Of a DNA stretch of 64,000 nt, positions 57,003-64,000 are shown in pieces; within the stretch, counting starts at the first letter, position 1, and every line of letters begins with the position of its first letter. Origin of the DNA: Limnanthes douglasii subsp. nivea (taxonomy: Eukaryota; Streptophyta; Magnoliopsida; Brassicales; Limnanthaceae); NCBI GenBank assembly GCA_036936605.1, contig JAUPFV010000003.1:76120273-76184272 (forward strand). Reading direction: 5' to 3'. A program made the position numbers and the translations under genes. A model generated the notes under the pieces. The model was not told where the DNA came from and searched no databases. It worked only from the letters and a program-made list of their open reading frames with translations.

Positions 57003-57870
57003 CTATTGTTCATTAATACGGACTGCCCCCAGCGTTCGGGGAGCCAGGGCAGTGGCATGCATCCTAGAGAGCCAAGACCTCCCTAGAATGGCATTATAGC
57101 AAGTGGGACAATTCACAACAATAAATAGTATTCTAACCATTTTCTTGAAAGGGCCCTTGCCCAATAGAACTTCTTCTTCGAATTCTCCGATCACATCTGC
57201 TGAGCTGCCTGTAAAGCCCACAATTGATCTGTCCGAACTCTGAATTACAACTGGATTCTTCATTCTCTTGTATGTGGTTAAGAAAAGGATATTGGCGGAT
57301 CTTCCAGTATCCACCAGGATTCGTCTTATGTCATTGCCCCCTATAGATGCTCCTATGACAACGGGCATCCTCATGAGGGCCAGCAATGTCTCTTAAATCA
57401 TCTTCATCAAAAACAATGAAGGGGAACGAGTTTTGTGACTGATAGGAAGTCATGCCTCCTTCTAGCTGGGAGGCTAAAGTATGCACGTGCCTCTTCCTCG
57501 AAGAAGCAGTAGGAGCTGTCATAGTGTCCCCTCCGAAAATTGTAAGTGACTCGAAAAACTTAATGAGCCCGGAGACCGACCTAGAACATTCCTCAATTGT
57601 ACCTACTCTGTTTCGAGTTGGATCAGGATCCAAGTGCTCAGATTCCACGTCAAACCTTTCAACTTTAACCATGGCTCCCTCCGGAGCAGCATTACTTGGA
57701 CCAACCCGGTGACTGTTATCAGGCCTGTTACCCCCTCTTCTTTTCACGTAAGCCCACAGCTTTCCCCTTTCAATCAAATTCTGAACTTCTTGCTTCAATT
57801 CTATGCAGTCATCAGTGGTATGATCAATATCGTTGTGATACTGGCAAAAAGAGTTATTACGATGCTCTCT
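57003..57870 (-). pseudogene. Zinc-knuckle-like segment and protease of the inner element
   Basis: FCQYHNDIDHTTDDCIELKQ (about 57850-57790) is a C..H..H...C knuckle-like motif. The 57798-57331 frame continues KLWAYVKRRGGNRPDNSHRV and DDLRDIAGPHEDA. The protease frame 57386-57003 has IRRILVDTGRSANILFLTTY (active-site DTG), DRSIVGFTGSSADVIGEF and YNAILGRSWLSRMHA. A frameshift near 57340-57380 separates the two frames, and another near 57870 separates them from gag. Confidence 0.85.
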
Positions 57871-57876
57871 GGGAGA

Positions 57877-59295
57877 CTAGAGTGTTGCCGGTCTCCGGTA
57901 ATACACCTCTACCTTTGTTTTTTCAAAAATAGTGGCCACACTTTCTTTCAACTCCGCGAACCACTCCGGTTGCACCCATGGCCCTCTCTTGTTTCTGGAT
58001 TGCTGACTTTGAGAAGGAGCAGCTGGCTGAGACTGAGCTTTTGCCCTGCCATGCCCCTGCCCGGTCTCTCTTGTTTTATTTCCGGACTGATTCTGATTGG
58101 GATTTGGTGCCACTGGGGTAGACCTCACCTGCCTGTGCACCCTGGTTTTCTTTGTTTCATCGACGTTTATTTGTTTTCCAACCTGATTCAGCAACCATCC
58201 CCATGTCATGGCCTTCTTTCTGGTCACTGAATCAGCTAGATTGCGTGGGTTCAAACCCTGCCTTAGGGATGCTATTGCCACCTGTTCGAAGCAATTAGCC
58301 AACCCATTCTTGGTATTCACAAAACGGCTTATATATTCTTTCAAGGACTCATTTGGCTCCTGGGCACAATGGATTATTGTGTCTCCATTTCCCTTTAGCT
58401 CTTTACTCCCTACAATATTCCTTCGAAAGGCTACCCAAAAGGTATCGAAGTCTTTAATACAACCCTGAGGCAGGCTGTTGTACCATTTTAGAGCACTCCC
58501 CGTAAATGATTGGGAGAATGCCCTACAAAGTAGTTTATCATGGTCGTCAAAGTTCATCATGAAGTTTTTAAATTGCTCCAGATGGTTGTCTGGATCAGTA
58601 CTGCCATCGTACTTCTCTATTTTGGTGCTGTCAAACCTCTTGGGGAGGTTTCCGGACAGAATTTTAGAAGATAATGGAGATTGTCTCCAGTTTCTTCCAC
58701 GACTGAACACAGTACCCTCATTGGGAGTTGCAAAGATACCTGGTTCATCGTGAAAAGCGAAGGGATCCATCAGCATCCGGTCCACATGCCTCTGGCTATG
58801 AGATGATCCCTTACCAATATGCCTCTTCATCTTTCCTTGCCTATCCCTTTTTCTTGAATATTTTTTAATCTGCTTTTGCTTCTTTCTAGTTCGACCCTCA
58901 TCGCTGCTAGAGGACAAGGATTTTTCAACTCCCTCACTGTCCGAAGAGCTATCAGAAGATTCTGAGCTTGAGTCAGAACTCTCCACTGGCTTAGACCGGT
59001 GAGACTTTTTGGAACTGGCATGAGTCTTTTTGGTGCTCACATGATTCTTCGAAGACTCATGCTCTCTGGGGTTATCGGTGTGATGAGCATCTAATGCTTT
59101 GGACTTTTCTTTCACGCCCATCTTGGCCTTTTCTGCCCTCAGAGCTTCTATTTCACCCTTTAGCCTATCACGCTCTTCGATAGTGTATTCATCGTTCTCT
59201 CCCACCACTTCGAGAAAAGCTGGTGGTACTTCTGGATTGTCCGGATTCAATCGGACATATTTTCTTAGCTGGTTTTGAATTCTTGATTCAGGCAC
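57877..59295 (-). CDS. Gag of the inner element, long open frame
   Basis: An uninterrupted frame covers 472 codons up to a stop near 57877. The N-terminal charged part includes ERDRLKGEIEALRAEKAKMG, then a Ser/Lys-rich repeat region (SSDSSSESSDSSSDSEGVEK). The retrotransposon gag domain follows (DSTKIEKYDGSTDPDNHLEQ, FKNFMMNFDDHDKLLCRAFS, GSALKWYNSLPQGCIKDFDT, SLKEYISRFVNTKNGLANCF). The tail is Gln/Arg-rich. The first codon of the open frame (59295) is GTG; the first in-frame ATG is at 59121, so the true start is unclear or lies in another frame near the primer site. Gag would form particles and package element RNA in the cytoplasm. This is the best-preserved TE gene in the window. Confidence 0.85.
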   Translation of the reverse strand: MPESRIQNQLRKYVRLNPDNPEVPPAFLEVVGENDEYTIEERDRLKGEIEALRAEKAKMGVKEKSKALDAHHTDNPREHESSKNHVSTKKTHASSKKSHRSKPVESSDSSSESSDSSSDSEGVEKSLSSSSDEGRTRKKQKQIKKYSRKRDRQGKMKRHIGKGSSHSQRHVDRMLMDPFAFHDEPGIFATPNEGTVFSRGRNWRQSPLSSKILSGNLPKRFDSTKIEKYDGSTDPDNHLEQFKNFMMNFDDHDKLLCRAFSQSFTGSALKWYNSLPQGCIKDFDTFWVAFRRNIVGSKELKGNGDTIIHCAQEPNESLKEYISRFVNTKNGLANCFEQVAIASLRQGLNPRNLADSVTRKKAMTWGWLLNQVGKQINVDETKKTRVHRQVRSTPVAPNPNQNQSGNKTRETGQGHGRAKAQSQPAAPSQSQQSRNKRGPWVQPEWFAELKESVATIFEKTKVEVYYRRPATL

Positions 59296-59306
59296 CCTCT
59301 CCTCCC

Positions 59307-59321
59307 ACTGTGGTCGCCAAT
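59307..59321 (-). other. Primer-binding site of the inner element
   Basis: On the minus strand TTGGCGACCACAGTGGGA lies within a base or two of the 5' LTR edge at 59323. The same words follow the 5' LTR of the 25.7-36.4 kb element. Priming tRNA not identified. Confidence 0.75.
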
Positions 59322-59322
59322 T

Positions 59323-59749
59323 TGGTGTGGAGAATTATCACCTGAGGGTAGGTTTAGTAATTTGGTTGGTGTTTTACAGTAGTGTGTGGGTGTTATGTGT
59401 TTAGAGTAGAGAGTAGAGAGATAATTAAGCAGCTTGGTAGCAGTTAATTCTCATTACCCACACTTAATGCAGGTGGTTGGGTATTTATACCTTGATCTTT
59501 GGGCCCTTATGGGCTTTCGGGTCATATTTAATGGACCCGGGTCATGTTCAAAGACCCATGAGCTCTAAGTAGGAGAACAAGTAGCTTAGTCAAGAAGTGT
59601 TTAGGTTTTTTAGTACTTTTGTCATAGTTCGAACAGTCCTATGGTCATAGAGTTCGAAGTGATCTGTCCGGTCCGTGTGATCTGTCCGGTCCGGAGGCCT
59701 TGGACCGATCTGTCCTTGTCCGGGGAGCGTGCCGAATTCGGACTCATCA
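59323..59749 (-). repeat. 5' LTR of the inner element
   Basis: 427 bp. Contains direct copies of gatctgtccggtcc around 59660-59695 and the LTR promoter TATA. Seven differences from the other LTR. Confidence 0.95.
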
Positions 59750-59754
59750 GTTGC

Positions 59755-61370
59755 TACACACTCGGTTAAATCTGTAAAATGGGTAGGTCGAACCCATTTA
59801 TTTTATATGGGTCGGTACGAGTTTACTTGGTTGTTGTTCCTTACTTTCTGCATCAGAGTCCCCGACCCTTTCCTGTTCGATTCTTGTGTTGTCGGTGCCA
59901 AATTAGTTACTCGTTGTGGTTGGGAAACCGAAATTGTCTTTTGCAAATTTTGTTGATATGATACCACTGAAGCTTGCGCAGTTTGCTGGATTTGAGCTGC
60001 CAATTCAGACGATGCGGTCTCTTCAATTAGAATCTGCTTTTCCACCTGAGCTAACAAGGCAGAGAAAGTAAAATCTTGTTTTTTTTATACAGCTTGCTTC
60101 ATAGGACCGGACAACAAACCCAACCTATAACCCGTTAAAGATACACTCTCATTGCAATAATCAAGATCATTTTTTGTATCTACAAAGCGTCGGGTGTAGT
60201 CCCTCAAACTTTCCCCGACCTTTTGTCGACAATTCACGATTGTGTCACCGTTTGCTCGGAAGTTTTTGCTTCCTAAAAACTATTGTCTAAACATCAGTAA
60301 GAACATGCTAAAAATTTTAACACATCTCTGAGGCAACCGATTATACCATTTTGACGCTCGATCCTTAAACGTCATCGAAAAATCTTGGAAGGTTAATTTA
60401 TCATTATTATCAAAACTTAACATGAAGTTCTTGAATGCTTCCAAATGGTTATCAGGGTCTTTCTTCCCATCGTATTTTTATAGCTTGGAAATATCAAATC
60501 GCTTCCGGTAGATTTCCTGACAAAATCTCATCCGAGAGGGGAGATGATCACTAGTTATTCTCGAACTTGAAGGCTCCACTATTTAACCCTTATATATGAG
60601 TTGCGTATAGCCCTTCTTCAAGTGGGTTAGAAAACTGGCTTCCGACCTTATACCCGTAAGTTTGGCTCCCTGATGGAAACTGAAACTGTGGGACGTTGAG
60701 TTGCTCTCTTCTATTAACTGTTATTGTCCCCTCATTTTCTATGGAAATGTGAGTTACTTTGTAGACGTTATCCCCCTGGGGTTTTGTTATTTTCGCTCGG
60801 CGCGATTTACGTCTTCGAATTTCTCGCTCCAGAATAATTATTTTATCTCATCTAAAACATCGAGCTTCCCGATTTGGAGAGGATGATTCATACAGGTTTT
60901 CCTCGATCGAATACTCATATTCTTGCTTGGTTCGCAATCCATACTTTTTCCTTAAAATACCATTGCACTTTCGCACTCGATTTCTGCCCTTATAAAAATC
61001 AGCCTCGTCCTGATTAACAACATAATTATCCTGTTTGCCATCTTTGCATGATCGTTCTCTTTGGTTTTCCAATCGTTACTTTTTTTAGCCAAGGCCTCCC
61101 TATTCTCAGCATTAAGTTTGGCTATGTCATCTAGTAACTGTTGTATGGTCATGATAAGGGTCAAACGTTTGCCTCGACCTTGGTTATATCGATCATGATC
61201 ATCGTACTGCTCTTCGGAGCGTCAATCCTCTGAATAAGAAATTTCCCTATCAGAGCCTTTCTCTTTTGCCTTCATTCTCTAGCCTCTGTATTCATTCTTC
61301 GAATTTAAGTTTTCCCTTAGGTCAAGATTTTCGAGAACTTGATCTCCGGGTATCACTCGTTCCCACAGAC
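59755..61370 (-). pseudogene. Gag N-terminal and central part of the outer element
   Basis: From the primer site leftwards, the frames give a charged coiled region (LNAENREALAKKSNDWKTKE at 61164-60952) and a Ser/Glu-rich stretch. The gag domain at about 60500-60170 reads DGKKDPDNHLEAFKNFMLSF, WYNRLPQRC, GDTIVNCRQKVGESLRDYTR and DTKNDLDYCN. A Gln-rich tail follows (LAAQIQQTAQASVVSYQQNL) at 60057-59803. The segment before the insertion ends FTDLTECVA. Several stops and shifts. Confidence 0.85.
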
Positions 61371-61378
61371 GGCGCCAA
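61360..61378 (-). other. Primer-binding site of the outer element
   Basis: TTGGCGCCGTCTGTGGGAA on the minus strand lies directly after the 5' LTR. Its first ten bases (TGGCGCCGT) suit the 3' end of plant tRNA-Asp; the rest does not match well. It differs from the primer site of the inner element, so the two are different families. Confidence 0.8.
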
Positions 61379-61707
61379 TGATAGTTCTATAAATATCTGA
61401 GGATGAATATTGAATGAATTATATAGTGGAATTGTGTAACAGAAGTAAATGCAAAGTTATAGAGAGAGAAATTAGTCAAATCAAGTATCAATCATTAGAA
61501 AATACCCTTTTTCCGAAAAGAGGATCTTTCCTTATATAGGGTCAGTGGTGGGCTCCACTTGACACATGCTATGTTTAATTAATTACATATTGGCCCTCCT
61601 AAATACATTTGTTTTCTATATTTCTGAATATTTAAAAATAGGTCCTTATTTGCTTCTCTAATATAAATTAAACCCTATAATAATCTTGACATTTTTTCAC
61701 CTTATCA
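61379..61707 (-). repeat. 5' LTR of the outer element
   Basis: 329 bp, TGATAGTTCT to CTTATCA on the plus strand. Roughly 88% identical to 41764-42091 by eye. Shares ggtcagtggtgggctccact and ccttatata (promoter TATA on the other strand). Confidence 0.92.
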
Positions 61708-61816
61708 TATTTAACTATAGGTTTTTGTAGTTATTTAGTGTTGGTATTGTTGTTGTTATTCTCTTTTCAATAACTCTATATTATGTTAAGTCAAATGTTA
61801 TTCTTTTTTTAATCCT

Positions 61817-63810
61817 TGCAAGTAGATGCTTTCACATATTCTGTAAACGAGTCTACTGACCCTGTGAATGAAGATGTTAACTTTCAACCCAAGGGTGCTA
61901 CTAGTAACCAAAACAAAAGGGAAGAGTATAAGAAAGTCGGTGAATGAGGATCTAAACGACGAAACAATTCCAAGGAAGATCATGGGTTTGGAAGCATTAT
62001 ACAAAGAGGATGGATAACTTAAAGAAATTCAATTGTAACTATTGTGGGAGAGAAATAACTTGTTCTAAAATTTAGTTAAAGATTTGAGAACATGCAAGAA
62101 GTATCGTGCATTGGAAGAGTCTCAAAATTCAGGCTACGCTAATTACAGAAGGTGATGGTTCGGTTAAGTATGGAAAAGTATTTGAAGTTACATTCAAGGA
62201 TGCATGTAATGAGTTGCTTGTCTTAGGTGAGCTTCCACTTTATTATATTAAGAGGTTGGCATTGATAAATTTTTGTAACAGAGTGCAGCTTTCCAAGCCA
62301 CATTATTGAAGAACAAAAGCCAGAGATGTCATATACATATATGTGGAAAAGAAATAAGAGATGAGAATACGAATTGGTAATAAAAGGGTTTCGTTAACAA
62401 TAAACATATGGGTTGCTCCATAAACTGGTGCTTATTTAGCGTCTAGCTATATGGGGAATAAATAACGTCTTCACCATCATAGTGGATAAGGCTACAATCA
62501 ATACATGCAGCTCTCTAAAGGTTCAAAGAATAATTTATAGTTGTAGGTTATGATTATATGATTTTAGGTTGTGAATTTTTACATATGAGATGCACGACTC
62601 ATATCCTAAACTTAGTTATTAAGAATGGGTTAAAAGAGGCTGATTCAAGTATTATAGCCATTCACAATACAATAACATATGTCATATCATCCTCCAAAAG
62701 ATTAAAGTGCTTTTAATTACGGGTTGATAGTGGTAAAATGAGTAAATGTAGTCTTCCATTAGATAATAAGATGCATGAAATTTTACTTATTTGATGCTAA
62801 GTAGATTTGTGAAGTATCAAGTGGCTTTTGATAAGATAAAAACATAATATAAAGTGTATAATAATGGGTTTGATAAGAGATTGGATGGGACAAAAAAAGT
62901 TGGACCACCAATAGAGGAGAATTGGCAAGAAATTTCTAAAATGGTAAAATTTCTTAGAATTTTTTACCATTTTACATTGGTTCTTTCAACATCTCAATAT
63001 GTTAACTCGTCCAAGTATGATGCTGAGATTGTCATCATTGAGAGAAACTTTATTTCCCTTTCTAAAGATCTTGATCAAGATACTGGACAAAAGGATGAAG
63101 CTATGAGAGTAAAGTTTGACAAATATTGGAAAGAGTAAAAAAGATAAACAAACTTGTAATTGTTACAAGTTTATTAACCCGCCAAACAAAATGTATTTGC
63201 TACCCTATGCTTTGAGGAACTTTATGAAATAAAAAGTAGAGAGTCAATTGAGATTGATCACTTTGTGAATCAAGTAATGAACCAGCTATTTTAAGAATAC
63301 TTTACGGATTTCAGAATATCAATGGGAAGTAGTGGGTTTTCAGATTAATATTCCACACTTGAATCAAGTCGTGGACAAAATCATATTGGAGTGAACAAAA
63401 ACGAATCAAATGAAAAATATTAGTGGGTGTGAAAGAATGAATTTTATCGACATGAAGTTAGTTAATGAGAAATAGACCCAAGAATCAACTAATGAGTTGG
63501 AGCTTTATATGGAAGAAAGGGTAAAAAATCAAAACTTGTTACTAGGACAGAGTAAGAAATATTTTCATGGTGGAAGGTTAATGCTCCGAAGTACCCTATT
63601 ATATCTGAAATTGTTAAAGATATATTTGATATGCAAGTTTCATTTGTTGCTTTGGAATCAACCTTCAGCATAAGTGGTCTTGTTCTTGACCCGTATAGAA
63701 GTCGTCTAATTCATTACATGATAGAAGATATTATGTGCACCGATAAATATATATTAAAATTAAGAGATAAGGATGAAAATACACATACAACTACTAGATC
63801 AACTTGAAAA
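61817..63810 (+). pseudogene. hAT-family DNA transposase pseudogene
   Basis: The plus-strand frames give hAT domains in order. A BED zinc finger lies at about 61970-62062 (VWKHYTKRMDNLKKFNCNYC, then GREITC). LGELPLYYIKRLALINFCNR lies at 62220-62290. The first catalytic region (VSLTINIWVAP, about 62385) has Asn where hAT enzymes have Asp. A second-Asp region reads IIVDKATINTCSS (62478). LRCTTHILNLVIKNGLKEAD is at 62585. The 62854-63138 frame contains EENWQEISKMVKFLRIFYHF and MRVKFDKYWKE. The C-terminal dimerisation domain (WWKVNAPKYPIISEIVKDIF, VALESTFSISGLVLDPYRSR) is at 63570-63705. Length is close to a normal hAT transposase, but frames change many times. The region upstream of 61817 ends in ccttgcaag/tag, a possible intron acceptor. 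No hAT 3' end is seen before 64000. Confidence 0.87.
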
Positions 63811-64000
63811 AGGTAGATTAGTATTTAATTTTTCATTATATCTTAGATTATAATTTTATACTATAACTTTTTAAGTGTTTACCTTTATATTTTTCTTATA
63901 TTTTCAAAGTTTTGTAATACTTTTCTAAACTGTTAAGCAAGTTTTTGGTCTTCCATTTTATGGCTCCGTCAGTGCATCATGTATCTCCTTTCTATATTTC

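Larger units (their letters stand above)
50721..59749 (-). mobile_element. Inner gypsy (Tat-like) element, young, with deleted pol centre
   Basis: LTRs at 50721-51147 and 59323-59749 (427 bp each) differ at 7 positions by my count, about 98.4% identical. Flanking 5-mers are GTTGT (50716-50720) and GTTGC (59750-59754), one mismatch. Gag, protease, RT, part of integrase and the antisense gene are present. The rest of the first RNase H, the second RNase H and the integrase N-terminus are deleted. It is the youngest insertion in the window and the source family of the solo LTR at 11363 and the deleted copy at 18543. Confidence 0.95.
41764..61707 (-). mobile_element. Outer gypsy (Tat-like) element, split by a younger gypsy insertion
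   Basis: LTRs at 41764-42091 and 61379-61707, each TGATAGTTC to CTTATCA, are flanked by a perfect duplication TATTT (41759-41763 and 61708-61712). On the minus strand: 5' LTR, primer site, gag, (inserted element), gag end, protease, RT, RNase H, second RNase H, integrase, tandem repeat, antisense gene, 3' LTR. The LTRs differ at roughly 12% of positions by eye, so the insertion is old, and its coding frames carry many stops. Confidence 0.93.

Noticed and set aside
57634..58230. 198-codon plus-strand ORF
   Set aside because: Shadow of the gag and knuckle region on the minus strand, where known gag motifs are read.

Overview
The window is a repeat-dominated, AT-rich piece of a flowering-plant nuclear genome, probably a eudicot. 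The evidence is plant-type Ty1/copia and Ty3/gypsy elements, plant mobile domain (PMD) genes, a plant-style GRF zinc-finger gene with a short GT-AG intron, and hAT transposase remains. There is no bacterial or organellar gene organisation, and no convincing intact housekeeping gene. Nearly all recognisable coding sequence belongs to transposable elements (TEs) or to TE-associated gene families, mostly in decay.

Layout. Bases 1-13809 are an accessory gene graveyard. It holds two PMD pseudogenes on the minus strand (about 2280-3873 and 10320-12676), a 5'-truncated copia remnant (about 4448-6226), a small GRF zinc-finger gene (6714-7112), a possible SANT-like gene (9007-9399), several minisatellites, and a GC-rich cluster of inverted motifs (9550-10110). 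The second PMD gene is split by a solo LTR (11363-11731) with target-site duplication AGGGC. Bases 13810-22501 are a complete but stop-riddled copia element (duplication TGAAT). Its reverse transcriptase is split by an internally deleted gypsy element (18543-20146, duplication AGCTT). Bases 23230-24085 are a 71-bp AT-rich tandem array. Bases 24420-25682 are the integrase of an old gypsy element, interrupted at its C-terminus by a second gypsy element (25683-36423). Bases 36424-41763 are mostly non-coding, with a degraded coiled-coil antisense reading frame. Bases 41764-61707 are a third gypsy element on the minus strand (duplication TATTT). A much younger gypsy element (50721-59749, duplication GTTGT/GTTGC) is inserted in its gag. 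Bases 61817-63810 are a decayed hAT transposase.

How the parts fit together. The long gypsy elements look like the Tat lineage: a degenerate first RNase H, a second archaeal-type RNase H before integrase (in two of them), and an extra gene between integrase and the 3' LTR. In all three long elements, and in the deleted copy, that extra gene is antisense to gag-pol. It begins near the 3' LTR behind its own TATA box and encodes a domain resembling the Pfam 'putative gypsy type transposon' family (PF04195), in the full-length copies followed by a coiled coil. The antisense gene and integrase converge on a short gap, and in each element that gap carries its own, unrelated tandem repeat. LTR comparisons by eye give the order of insertion: the inner element differs at 7 of 427 LTR positions, the deleted copy at about 3%, and the outer element and the 25.7-36.4 kb element at roughly 12-15%. 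This agrees with the nesting.
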